Shown: positions 21,654 through 30,789, counted from the first letter of the stretch. The stretch: 60,000 nucleotides of DNA from Lineus longissimus (GCF_910592395.1 NC_088308.1:9875001-9935000); one strand, 5' to 3'. A program made the numbers and translations. Notes: generated by a model not told the origin, from the letters alone.

Positions 21654-24600
21654 GGGGTTAAGACAAGGATATTTTTCTCATAATTATATACCGTATGGAC
21701 CACATGTTATCAGTTCCACATGTGCGTTTTCAGTGGCAAAAAACTACACCTTGGTGATGGTCGACCCTGATACCCCACGCGCGGGCGCCAGGGATTTTCC
21801 ACGTATCCACTGGATTGTCGCCAATCTGAACATGAGGGTCAATTGGAAAAACGTAAGTATGCAAATGCATGAGGTTTGTAAAAGACCATTGTCTTTTTCC
21901 CAACAAAATCTAAAGAAAATGTGACTTCCTTAAAATACAGGGGCGCCACCTCAGAAATGGAACTACAATGCATCTTTATGTACATCCTAGCTCATTTTAT
22001 ACGAGTTGTCTGTGGCATTAATATATTCCACGAAATTGGTCGTCATGCGCAAGAATATTTTCATTCAATGAAATATTTAATGATTAAAAATCGACGACCA
22101 TACTTTGTAATTTACGTTGTTCCTAAATGTACGTATAAGCTCCCGATAGGTGGACAGTTTGTAGCCACTATTTGCCAATCACGGACCACACTCTGAAATA
22201 TAACGCAAGACAGTGGTTGGAGTAACTCTAATCCCTGGTCATCAGAGGTATTTTTTCTCCCACCGCTAATTCCCACGCCCAAATGGTCTCTTTGAATTAT
22301 CAGTTATTTTTCTTTGTAGGACACACTGGCCAGTTACAGCGGCCCGCTTCCACCAGATCAGAAGCCTCACCACTACGTCTTCCTACTCTACGAACAGAAC
22401 TTGGGCCGAGTGGTCAATGCAACAGCCATGAATGAGAGCATACCAGCAAGCAGGTGAGTTATCGCAAGAGCATGTTATCATTTTGGGCAGGTCATTTTCT
22501 TAAAGTTCCGATGACAAAATGTCTAGAATGCCGCTTCTGCAACAAAATATTAAGAGAAGTAATCCCTGCATTCTGATGAAGACACTTTCAATCAGAATGG
22601 TAGATACTCTAATTTCGCCTGTCTAAGAACGGCTTGAATAGTCAGTTTAAGCTATAGCTATCATGAGCATGGTATATGGTAGTTTTAAAGGCCATATATC
22701 AAGGTTTGAAAACATGCTTGATACTCATGAAATATGTTGAGGGTTAAAAAAACAAGATCCCAGACATTAAAAAAATTCTAATGATAAAGTCATTATTTAG
22801 TTATTTCAATTTTCAATTTTAAACTATTTGAATTTCCCACCACACACAACTTTAGATTAGTTCCACATGTGGCCGCTAGGGATTTTTGATGACGTAGATC
22901 AGGTCAGTCAGAACAAAGCAAGATGGCTTCCGCATACAGTTCAGAGAGTGAGAGCAGTGAATTTGAGGATGTTTTGGTCGATACAGAAGGATATTTAAAC
23001 GTTGAGCCGTACATGTTCGAGCCATTAATATCACTAGATCATAATAAGAGTGATCATTCGGACGAAAGTGATTAGAATTTGTGGTTAATCAATTTGCATG
23101 GCAGACCTGCCGATATAGCAAAGAAGACATTGATAGACGGTTGCAGATGCATAACATGTATGATTTTTGAACAGACTAATGTTGCACAATATTGTTTCGC
23201 CTCGTCAGTGTTGTATCGCCAGTTATGTCATGACGCTGAACTACTATTGAAAAGTGACGGTATTATGCACAATCATCTTGACGTGACGATATAATGCCGT
23301 GCAACGTTAGATAGGCCTAGATGTCAGATGACAATAATCTGTCATTGACAGTGGCTGTCACTGACACTGACCTGTGTCGCTGTCACCTTGCTATGGCTGG
23401 AACACAAGAAGACACTATGCGGTATCACAGGCCCCAATAGGGCCTACACATTATGTATAACAACCGACCTCAGCAGCCTCGGGCATTAAATGCAATTGAC
23501 ATGGTTGGAACAGCTGTTTTTAACAAGTGGCATTTAATATTCAGTTGGATGCAGATATCCGGCTTCATGTGATAATCCGTATCGATAAAGTGATCACTGC
23601 AAAGTTTGGCCGAAGGCCCAGGCTTCCAACACTCCAAACGTTTGCACTTCCGAATCCACAGCTTCCTCCTCTCTCGTTCAACTGGCTTTGGAAATTCATG
23701 AAAATGGGTCCCATCCGTCATTCGATTGTTCTTTGTGCTATCCTTGACACAATTCGGAGCCACACAATACACCATAGTGAATGAAACACATTACTTCCAG
23801 GTGTGCATAATTAATTAAGGCCCTCCTGCTTTTATGATTGCATGACATGTACAGATAACCTGATCTACATCACAACTTTTGCTGAACCCGCCGCCTGGCT
23901 CTAACAAGCCAGTTGCTAGCCTGATTAGGTAATCAAGTTGTCAAACACATAATTGGCTATATCTTCAAAATGGATGGAGCTAATTGCATTTGGTTTTCTG
24001 TATTGTATAAAGTGTTATGTACACTTTTGAAATCGTCTTACAGCAGAAAATGGCAAAAAACCTTGATATATGGCCTTTAAGTGCCATTCAACATGTTGGA
24101 TTTGGATGTACATGTACAATGCATTTGCGACACAAAGTTGTCCAGTTGTTTTGCTCCAGCTTGACTTTTGTCTTTGTTTGATGTAATCAACTGGTCTCGG
24201 ATCGTTGAAACTAGAGTATCGGCGTATAAACTACGGTACACGTTCTGTCTAGTCCCTCGTTGGAGGAGAATAACCCTCGACGAAAACAGTGACAACTTCG
24301 GTAGGATCGTCAGTACAATACATACAAATGCAGTCGAAGCTCTTCAAACGAATACCTAGACAGTAGTTCACTAGCTGTAGTCCAGTCAATCTATCTCATT
24401 TGCACACATAAGACTGCTATCGTATATACTTGTAAGTGTCCTTATAGTAAGTAAGGGACTATTCTGTTTAACTTCTTCTTGATACCAGCAATGCTCGAAA
24501 CTGTGAATGATTAAAGTTAGAAAAACAGGTGACCAAAAATATTTATATGGGCCACTGTATTATAGGAAACAATATCCCCTTAGAATCAAACATGAATGGG

Positions 24601-26080
24601 CAGTAAATCATCATATCTGTTTGCTCTTGCCGGTCTAGGTCAATGAAAGCTTTTTCCTGGGTTTTTCTTCCTTCAGTTTTCCCCTGATAACTTTCTGATG
24701 CGAGAGTACACTGAATAAGATTTGATTTTGAGAATTTAGGCTGAGGTGCGAGTATGGGCCGTGAAAACCGCAAAAAATCTGTACATGTTTTTGTAAGCGG
24801 TCGTCGCTCGCGCAAACTTGTCTTGCATGTTTTTGTGAAAGAGGACGTCGGAGAACGAGGTCGTATATCAAAACAGACGTTGGGTGGCGCTCGCGCAAAC
24901 TTCCCTTACATGTTTTTGTGAAAGAGGACGTCGGCGAACGCGGTCGTATAAAAAAACAGACGTTGGGTGGCGCTCGAGACGGGTCATCCTATTTAGCGTC
25001 CAGTGGCGACCAGTGGCGTCCAACGCGAAATAATAGGGTGTATATGGTTAAAAATGTTTTCAAGCTCCTAAAACACTTTCAATAAACAAGATTTAGAAGT
25101 TTGGTGGAGTTTGCAAACCTAGTTTTTGAATGATTATCACCAGAAAACGATCTTAGTATGCGTCCAGCAAAAGTACTGGACGCCATGTTTGTTTTAGCTG
25201 CCGTTCCTTGGGTTTATAGAAAAAGCGGAATCGGGATCTGGCATCAGGTTGGCATACTAAGATCGTTTTCTGGTGATGATTATTCAAAAACTAGGTTGCA
25301 AACTCCACCAAACTTCTAAATCTTGTTTATTGAAAGTGTTTTAGGAGCTTGAAAACATTTTTAATCATATACACCCTATTATTTCGCGTTGGACGCCACT
25401 GGTCGCCACTGGACGCTAAATAGGATGACCCGTCTCGAGCGCCACCCAACGTCTGTTTTTTTATACGACCGCGTTCGCCGACGTCCTCTTTCACAAAAAC
25501 ATGTGAGGGAAGTTTGCGCGAGCGCCACCCAACGTCTGTTTTGATATACGACCGCGTTCGCCGACGTCCTCTTTCACAAAAACATGCAAGACAAGTTTGC
25601 GCGAGCGACGACCGCTTACAAAAATATGTACAGATTTTTTGCGGTTTTCACGGCCCATATGCGAGCGGGGATTGTCTGAAGACAATAGACTGTGTATTGG
25701 GATATAGGCATGAAATCTTGTAACTGCGAGGTAAGGGCACAACGCGCGTAATGATGGGGAGGCACGCAAGGTGATTTTGGTATTCGCTTTAAAAAACTTA
25801 ATGATTCCTTTTGCATTCCAGGTCCTTATTCAACGTGCAAGATTTCACGAGCCGCTTCTCCTTGACTCTGAAAGGCATCAGCTGGTTTCAGGCCCTAAAT
25901 GACGAGTACGTCAACTACACCAAGATCATGAGGAATCCAGCTTCCGAACCAATGTACTGCGCTGGAAAGTACATGTGGTCCCAGCACGGCTGTATGGTGC
26001 ACGCTGGAACAGATAAAATATCCATGTCCCTTACCTTCTTGATAATATGCTTCGTTGCCTTGGTCAAATTGTTTAACTAG
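14736..26080 (+). CDS. Secreted/GPI-anchor-like PEBP domain protein, 6 exons, 271 aa
   Basis: PEBP-family proteins bind phospholipid head groups or act as signalling and protease inhibitors; this one enters the secretory pathway. My exon model is 14736-14772, 19597-19753, 21094-21203, 21734-21852, 22320-22453 and 25822-26080. All phases fit and the total is 816 nt including the stop. Exon 1 gives a signal peptide. Exon 4 holds the DPDxP ligand-pocket motif (TLVMVDPDTP) and IHWIVANL. Exon 5 holds Y.GPLPPDQKPHHYVFLLYEQ, equivalent to the family's GxHRYVFLLY block, with His replacing Arg. Exon 6 ends in a hydrophobic tail (SLTFLIICFVALVKLFN), suggesting a GPI signal or tail anchor. Five N-x-T/S sequons support an extracellular protein. 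Intron 3 must use a GC donor. The ligand is unknown. Cytosolic PEBPs are usually about 190 aa; the extra length is the signal, tail and loops. Confidence 0.85.
15214..15685. mobile_element. 472-bp TIR element in PEBP intron 1
   Basis: GAGTTTCCGCATCGCTTACG at 15214 followed by ATTACGATTACGATTT matches the inverse of 15648-15685 (GAGTTTCCGCCTCGCTTAAC, then ATTACGATTACGATTTC). The arms are about 37 bp with few mismatches. The internal open frame (about 15173-15544) starts outside the left TIR and has no recognisable domain, so it is probably not a gene. Confidence 0.7.
15686..17153. other. PEBP intron 1 sequence, open frames unrecognised
   Basis: Plus-strand frames around 16111-16347, 16735-16930 and 16977-17246 read as if parts of one diverged protein, perhaps an old transposon (for example ERVIDNRWWLSWLLPEGN at about 17008-17062). 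I cannot assign a family and the frames are interrupted. Confidence 0.3.
17154..17206 (+). repeat. (GAT)n microsatellite
   Basis: About 17 uninterrupted GAT units. In the frame of the surrounding open reading frame this would be a poly-Asp run; on the minus strand it reads as poly-Ser. Confidence 0.95.
17207..18712. other. PEBP intron 1 sequence
   Basis: The open frame 17707-18096 begins with a hydrophobic, signal-like segment, but it lies in an intron, has no homology I know and its phase cannot serve as an alternative first exon for exon 2. Otherwise nothing was recognised. Confidence 0.3.
18713..18853 (+). repeat. Diverged direct repeat, copy 1
   Basis: Aligns with 18995-19126 (shared CAGAAACTCGCGT, TGATGCATC, TTTGATACCG and TTCGCTTTAAGG). 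The two copies are about 280 bp apart in PEBP intron 1. Confidence 0.75.
18995..19126 (+). repeat. Diverged direct repeat, copy 2
   Basis: Second copy of the block at 18713-18853, shorter by small deletions. Confidence 0.75.
19181..19479. repeat. Inverted repeat with 59-bp arms near exon 2
   Basis: 19181-19239 is the inverse of 19421-19479 with about four mismatches (shared TCATTGGCATAGACAC and CTCTGGGGCCGGAAATGGAG). The block just right of it (19495-19544, GTGCGCGAGGGGAGGAGGAT...) recurs diverged at 44385-44432, so this is a dispersed family. It ends about 115 bp before exon 2. Confidence 0.75.
19597..19753 (+). CDS. PEBP gene exon 2
   Basis: Acceptor TTTGCAG|C at 19596/19597 and donor TG|GTAAGT at 19753/19754. 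It enters in phase 1 and leaves in phase 2. It encodes the mature N-terminus (YDVPDPMTIAQKNWTFIPRY...) with an N-W-T sequon and a Tyr-Cys-Cys pair. Keeping phase with exon 1 requires no stop. Confidence 0.8.
19979..20277 (+). mobile_element. tRNA-derived SINE in PEBP intron 2
   Basis: The head is tRNA-like: an A-box-like TGTGGTATAGTGACTGGG near 19987, an anticodon-arm-like region, and a good B box GGTTCGATCCC at 20033-20043. It cannot form a normal acceptor stem, and the following body (CTGCACCCAGGTGTATAAAT at about 20097 and on) is typical of invertebrate tRNA-SINEs. The 3' boundary is uncertain and may touch the next element. It is not a functional tRNA gene. Confidence 0.75.
20278..21055. 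mobile_element. Dispersed element with GCTCACCTC ends before exon 3
   Basis: The left end GCTCACCTCGGG (20278) is inverted at the right end (CCCCAGAGGTGAGC, ending 21055). The body contains two AAGATGGC(C/G)G segments, TGACCTTGAAATGTAGGTCA and a GGACGACGACGGACGACGGA run, a composition typical of repeated invertebrate elements. It has no ORF. Its right end lies 38 bp before the exon 3 acceptor, so the exon 3 branch point probably lies at or beside its edge. Confidence 0.6.
21094..21203 (+). CDS. PEBP gene exon 3 with probable GC donor
   Basis: Acceptor CCTTTTCAG|G at 21093/21094. The frame runs through WGRYITISPLSKVIYRPIEL to the family's pre-motif strand PLIYLNW. The only donor that keeps phase with exon 4 is G|GCAAGT at 21203/21204, a GC-AG intron with the usual strong GC consensus. 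The nearby GT (CAA|GTACAT) would break the frame. Phase 2 in, phase 1 out. Confidence 0.7.
21514..21612 (+). pseudogene. Partial duplicate of PEBP exon 3 and its donor
   Basis: 21514-21612 copies 21144-21242 with about ten changes, including the second half of exon 3 and the GCAAGT donor. In the exon frame it reads LRQKPLISLNWHMSSSLN. Joining it to exon 2 gives TG+A, an immediate stop, and the first half of the exon is missing, so it looks like a dead pseudo-exon. A C run and CA repeat follow directly. Confidence 0.75.
21609..21651 (+). repeat. Poly-C tract followed by (CA)n
   Basis: About 30 C residues, then about seven CA units. Length in the assembly may be unreliable. Confidence 0.9.
21734..21852 (+). 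CDS. PEBP gene exon 4 (DPDxP motif)
   Basis: Acceptor GTTTTCAG|T and donor AAC|GTAAGT. It encodes AKNYTLVMVDPDTPRAGA and then RIHWIVANLNM, the most diagnostic part of the PEBP fold. An N-Y-T sequon lies just before the motif. Confidence 0.9.
21991..22212 (+). repeat. Dispersed repeat copy B (uninterrupted)
   Basis: Homologue of 4881-5275 without the 172-bp insert. It lies in PEBP intron 4 and serves as the empty-site reference for the CCGG-flanked element. Confidence 0.7.
22320..22453 (+). CDS. PEBP gene exon 5
   Basis: Acceptor TTTGTAG|G and donor AG|GTGAGT. It encodes the SYSGPLPPDQKPHHYVFLLY block that lines the PEBP ligand pocket, then two sequons (NAT, NES). Phase 0 in, phase 2 out. 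Confidence 0.9.
22923..23294 (+). pseudogene. P2RX7-ballast-like zinc-domain ORF inside the Kolobok relic
   Basis: ATG at 22923 opens an acidic, Ser-rich start (MASAYSSESESSEFEDVL) leading to an EPYMFEP motif. An in-frame TAG follows at 23073-23075, and the same frame then stays open to 23294. After the stop come Cys-x-Cys-x2-Cys (GCRCITC), a further Cys, and HNHLDVTI. Acidic start, PY-FEP and then a cysteine cluster is the layout of the zinc-binding domain shared by the P2RX7 cytoplasmic region and many uncharacterised invertebrate proteins. The stop makes it a pseudogene unless it is spliced out or read through. The family call is tentative. Confidence 0.45.
23470..23775 (-). CDS. THAP-domain ORF of the Kolobok relic, 101 aa
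   Basis: THAP domains are C2CH zinc-finger DNA-binding modules used by P-element and Kolobok transposases and by domesticated host factors. Here MVYCVAPNC supplies the first two zinc ligands, THFHEFP the conserved Phe-Pro, LWIRKCKRLECW the conserved Trp and Arg, and LCSDHF the final Cys and His. KTAVPTM matches the terminal AVPTIF box. The frame ends about ten residues later without any transposase core. Because it sits inside the TTAA-flanked TIRs, it is most likely a truncated transposase N-terminus. A domesticated single-domain protein is possible but less likely. Confidence 0.85.
   Translation of the reverse strand: MVYCVAPNCVKDSTKNNRMTDGTHFHEFPKPVERERRKLWIRKCKRLECWKPGPSAKLCSDHFIDTDYHMKPDICIQLNIKCHLLKTAVPTMSIAFNARGC
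24753..25659. mobile_element. 0.9-kb foldback element with ~408-bp arms in PEBP intron 5
   Basis: 24753-25161 is the reverse complement of 25252-25659 with only scattered mismatches; the spacer is 90 bp. Each arm contains two tandem ~85-bp units (ACATGTTTTTGTGAAAGAGG ... ACGTTGGGTGGCGCTCG), so the short open frames there repeat the same peptide. There is no transposase. As it lies in an intron of an expressed-looking gene, the transcript could fold into a hairpin of about 400 bp. Confidence 0.9.
25822..26080 (+). CDS. PEBP gene exon 6 (C-terminal helix and hydrophobic tail)
   Basis: Acceptor GCATTCCAG|G at 25821/25822; stop TAG at 26078-26080. It encodes FTSRFSLTLKGISWFQALND, an N-Y-T sequon, a Cys pair around GKYMWSQHG and an 18-residue hydrophobic end with only one basic residue. 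Phase 2 in. Confidence 0.85.
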
Positions 26081-26204
26081 AATCACCCCTATTACCCATC
26101 TTATCACCCAGGGCGCTGTTGTGCCACCTCCGGTGATTCATGCAACGCACATGTAATATGCATTGTAAGAACACCCGTAAGTGTTTCAAAGGCCAAAGCC
26201 GTTC

Positions 26205-26210
26205 ATTAAA
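26205..26210 (+). terminator. Possible ATTAAA polyadenylation signal of the PEBP gene
   Basis: ATTAAA 125 bp after the stop is the first good variant signal on the plus strand. No downstream GT-rich element was checked rigorously, so the 3' end may lie further on. Confidence 0.35.
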
Positions 26211-27347
26211 AATGTGAAATTAGTGATTGAATTTGAAGGTTTCCACTTGAGACGTAAAAACAAATTGACTATAAATTTCAGTACTGAAGTAGTGTAGAAA
26301 GATATACAATTACTATATAAACAACGTTTCTGCAAAATTGTACGCATGATAACCGCAATACGGCATTGTGTACAACTACATTCTTTCTATTTTCCTTTAT
26401 TTATTTATTATTATTTATTTATTCATTCTATTTTCCTGGATCACCAATTATTACGAACAGCGTACCCCATTAACAATATGTGTCACGTCAATTACAACAC
26501 AAAACTGGCCCTTTGCCTAACTAAAGACATGCCAAATCCTTAAAAAAGTACATGTACATGAACTGGCAAAATTATACTGTGCCGAAACGATACAATTATA
26601 ACAAATGGAGTCAACAACATTTTCAAACGAGAAATCCAAATCAATGCAGTATTGAAATGACTGTTAACACATTAGGTATACATATATTTCACCTTAGTTT
26701 TACATCATTTAGATAAAAACACTACATGTTATATGACACTAGCAGATGTCTCAAAATGTATAACTATCTGATGTGTAGAGTATCATATCTTGAGGTAGCA
26801 TATCTTGCATTCACGGTTTGTATACATTGAATTGCTTAAATAATTTTAGAATATGTAACTCATTTTGTGTATAACAGTGTACTCAGGACAATTCAGGCTC
26901 TGTTAAAAGTTAATGCTCTCTTTTGTCATGCTCGGGTGTGACTTGACTACTAGAAATACGCACCAACAGAGAAGGGGCGTACATGTAGCTGGAGGAAAAA
27001 ATGTGGTTTTACCATGATTTTTAACCGAGTTATTTTACTGCACCCCCTCCCCTTCTCACCCGAAAGCCTTCTTGAACCACCTTTTGAATCACCTCCCCGG
27101 CTAGAAAGCTAGCTACACCCATGATGTACTTCGATATTTTGTGGCGTTGTACTAGAAATTAACAGATTCTATTTCTATGTAACTGAAATAACATATTTTA
27201 CCGTTTTTCTCTTTATTGGCAGTAATAATTGTACCGGGTCTATAGCTAACTGTTAAAAAAGTTGTACATGTAGGTCGCCGTCCGCGATAGCCAGATTGGG
27301 TTGACGTAGGAGCCACGTCAAAGAATATGCCCTTGTTACTGGCACAG
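26211..27347. other. Non-coding spacer downstream of the PEBP gene
   Basis: AT-rich, with a TATTTATTATTATTTATTTATT stretch near 26399-26420. No gene or delimited element. Confidence 0.4.
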
Positions 27348-27351
27348 CCGG

Positions 27352-27523
27352 TGTAATGTTTTTGAGTGTTTCTGTTTTTGAGTGTTTCCCCTCATTGTTT
27401 GGGAACGCTCAAAAATAGATTGACGAGTTTTTCTGTGTATCCCCCCTATTGAAAAGTCATGGTCTCTCTAGCTGCCTATTGTTTGGAAACACTGAAACAT
27501 GGGGAACAACCACAGATGTTACA
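27352..27523 (+). mobile_element. 172-bp TG...CA element between CCGG copies, copy 3
   Basis: CCGG at 27348-27351 and 27524-27527 flanks a sequence that reads identical to 8408-8579. Outside the CCGG the two loci share nothing, which sets the element boundaries. Confidence 0.85.
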
Positions 27524-27527
27524 CCGG

Positions 27528-29228
27528 CAATGTGTAGGCCGCCAACCCATGCATGCGAATGCCGCAATTGTTTTGCAATATGCCATCGTTTACGTTGCAG
27601 ATTGATGTAGGTTGATGAAATAAATAATAACCCGTTCACAAATAATATCCTTCCTTCATTTCTGAGATTTGCTAAACGAGAGATGATATCATAATCGTAG
27701 CAACGGTAGCTTCTTTTGGGTGAGTGTTGGGGGTAGTGCTTGTCCTAAACACTTATGAGAGCTACACGACTTCAGCGGGGCCAGTCGAGAGACGAGCACT
27801 GATTATGTTGGTTTTAGCACTGTTTTCAGATGGCGCTGCAGTACTTATTGGGCAGAGCCAATCCAAATAGCTGGGAATACATGTTGTGGCGTCGCCCATT
27901 ATATTGCCTCGATCCGCTACGTTGTACATCGAGCCTATGTGCTATCTCGAAAAAAGTCATGATAAAAGCCATGATAAAAACAGGAGAACCCCACGGTGTA
28001 AAAATAGTTTGAGGTCACAGTCATTTTCGCAATAGGCACCTCGCACTTCGTCCCTTTTGGGGATGAAGTATTGGTCTAGTTGTGGCAAGCACTATTCAGC
28101 GACATGATTCGGCTTCTCTGGCGAGGCATAATTTAGGATCCACCACAACAGCTGAGGGTCACCACAGTTTGGAATTTTGCCACGCAATTATTCCGGATCA
28201 TGCAGACCCTTAATTTTGCCAACTCCCGCTACACTCCGGAAGTAGTGGACCGGTCTGGTTGCACACCCTATTAACCACATTGACATTGGTGAGCTTTCTG
28301 GATGTTTTGTATCGACGACCACAACGAATTAGCGGGTGAATGCCCGGTGCCGATAGTTTATCAACGGGCTGGAAGGGGCGCTGTAGTCGCAACGACATTT
28401 CGTGAATTAATTTCGCTAATTCGCACAAATAAAGTTTAAGGTAGTCACTTATGTAACCTGAGATTTTATAGTACAAAGATGTTTGCATTTAATCGTTTAG
28501 TTTGTTGTTTATTCACATGTATGTCAACTAGCGATACAACGCAGTGCATACGTATACCACCTAAACCATGGGAGAAATGCAGTGTCGGGATGAAGTGTAT
28601 AAAATATCAGCTACGGTAGTATGTATGCCAAAGCGGTATACGTCGAGCATTCTGCTTCGGTGAAAATGTCCTTCTAGTTTCGTTACGACAATGCCAATTG
28701 GCTCATCGTCTGGCCGCACAAATTCCCGCTATTTGAGGCAGTCCATAAGGAGACAAAATTAGGATGACGCAATGGGTTGCCCAGGGAGTCTAACTTCTGC
28801 CAGCCATATGAAATAAATGCCATGGTTTTTATGGCGGTATTGCATGAAAGAACAAACACACAAATTAGAACACCTTACACATAGGCCTATCCTATATAGG
28901 AGAGGGCCGGGCACACCATCAAGTTCATTGTAACGGATTAGGGTGGGAGTCATAGCACTCATCTCACACATGACGGTAACAACCCCTGATTGCGGTCCGC
29001 TCCGGCTGAGAACGATGGTGTTAAAAAATGCGACGGTGTCCGAACTGTCATGGTGGAAGGAAATTTCGCCTTGGCATATACATAGTTGTTTGTAAAATCC
29101 AAGAAACTTCTTCGTGAATAAAACCCATTTTGTTTTACAGAATCCATATGCGTACCTACCACACTGGGCTAATATCAGCAATCTTTACGGATCATCTAGT
29201 TATCAGTTGTCTGTTCTTGCAGTTGGTG
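27528..29228. other. Non-coding spacer
   Basis: Open frames at 28210-28488 and 28759-29181 (minus) have no recognisable domain. No repeats were delimited. Confidence 0.35.
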
Positions 29229-29856
29229 TATGGGCGGTTATTACCGCAAACAAAGACAAACCAAAGCAAAAACACTTGTGTAGCATATCAAGGACACGTA
29301 GATTGATACTCCTATGTGTGCCACATCAAAGACATCTGGAATGCATGTTTTTACTTTTTGTTTGATACAACATAGATAAAACTAGACTAGACTATTGCAT
29401 CTATTCGTAGTAGACTGTCGTATTTTGAGATCCCCTTTCTTTTCAACATCATCAATCATACTAGTATATCATAACCATGGATAGAGATAAGTTAGAAAAC
29501 TAAGTGCGTTGTTTTGTCGTTGAAGATAAACTTTATTGATCTAACAGCATCCGGCCGCCAGCAATCTACAGTGGCGCCGCCTGTTGACTTCGCATCGTTA
29601 TCTTTGACGTGGTGTATGGTCCAGAGAGGTATTGCGGTCATGTCTTATCTGTGCTGTGTATGGCTCATGAAAACAACTGTCCATCCCAGAGAGGTTGCGG
29701 TCTAGTTTTATCTATGCTGTATCAAACAAAAACAAAACATGCATTCCAGATGTCTTTGATGTGGCACACATAGGAGTATCAATCTACGTGTCCTTGATAT
29801 GCTACACAAGTGTCTTTGCTTTGGTTTGTCTTTATTTGCGGTAATAACCGTCCATA
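29229..29856. mobile_element. Inverted-repeat element with ~158-bp arms
   Basis: 29229-29387 is the inverse of 29700-29856 with about six differences (shared CGGTTATTACCGCAAA and CTTGTGTAGCATATCAAGG). The spacer is 312 bp and includes a diverged partial copy of the arm end near 29640-29690. The ends TATGG(G/A)CGGTTATTACC... make it a foldback or long-TIR element. No ORF. Confidence 0.8.
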
Positions 29857-30566
29857 CTGGTGACCAGCTCTTCTTGAACACCACCATTACGGCATTTAAA
29901 TGATAATCACTCCAAGTTCAGAGGATGAATAACGAATGATTTTGTAACCAGGAGAATTGAAAAGGGTTTTCATTCATTAAAGGTCGTGACTCTATCAAAA
30001 TACCCTTCTTCTTGTCTTTGTCTGTACCACTTTGAACCATAAAGCGGCCATTGCGCTATTTATGGGTGACACCTCTTAATCCTTTTCATTGCGATGATAC
30101 CCGGGAGGTCTCGGCCATGTTTGCAGCCGGGACGCCCAAAAACAGTCATCGGTCATTCCATTCCGGAGTGCCGGCCGGTGAGGTTCAGGGAGATCTTGTC
30201 ATTCGATATCACGAAAACACGACGCGATTTTTTCGATCTACCTGACCGATAGTTCCCCTCGCGAGCCTCTCCATGGGTCAACCGAACTATACACGACAAA
30301 GGTATGTATGCCAAAGACTCAATAAAATTATCGAATCAAAAATTGGGTCAAATTTTTATGTGCTTTGTGATTGAAATCATTCATCGAATTTCATAGTCAC
30401 ACCAGTGTCATATTAACCAGTGTTAGGTTAGGCAACGGTGACTGGAATTACTTTTTAGTTACATTAGGATATACAGAATCAATTTTTTTATAGTTGTGGA
30501 GTACTTTGACGAATTGGTAAACCCGGAATCTGATATCAGAATTGAGTCATCGAGTGCACTCTGATA
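29857..30566. other. Upstream region of the TNF-receptor-like gene
   Basis: No gene seen. An in-frame TGA at about 30546 precedes the first ATG (30567) in the same frame, limiting any coding extension unless an exon boundary intervenes. Confidence 0.35.
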
Positions 30567-30789
30567 ATGAGCTCAGGTAGGAATGAGAGGAATATTATGT
30601 CAAATCAATACACTGTATATGCGTACACAGCTGATGTAGCGAGAGACGACACATCTAAACAAATCGAAATGCTACTGCCATCAGAGTGTCCGAAGTACCA
30701 TTATTTTGACTCGTCATGGAATGCGTGCCTCCCCTGCAGCAGGTTATGTCGTAACATCCACAAGTGTCGGAGGAGAGCCGAGTGTGACA
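30567..30789 (+). CDS. TNF-receptor-like gene exon 1 (cysteine-rich domain)
   Basis: The donor GACA|GTAAGT at 30789/30790 directly follows the sixth cysteine codon. Both ATGs (30567, 30597) have A at -3. The encoded domain has all six cysteines in one exon, as in BCMA-like receptors. Confidence 0.7.

Larger units (their letters stand above)
22689..24076. mobile_element. Kolobok-type DNA transposon relic, 1.39 kb
   Basis: Perfect 19-bp terminal inverted repeats (AGGCCATATATCAAGGTTT at 22689-22707 and its inverse at 24058-24076) are bounded on both sides by TTAA (22685-22688, 24077-24080). A TTAA target duplication combined with a THAP-domain ORF is the signature of the Kolobok superfamily. 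A plus-strand zinc-domain ORF and a minus-strand THAP ORF converge inside. The catalytic transposase core is missing, so this is a non-autonomous or internally deleted copy. It lies in PEBP intron 5. Confidence 0.85.

Noticed and set aside
24543-25816. Several 60-90 codon frames repeating the same peptide
   Set aside because: Produced by tandem units inside the foldback arms, not by genes.
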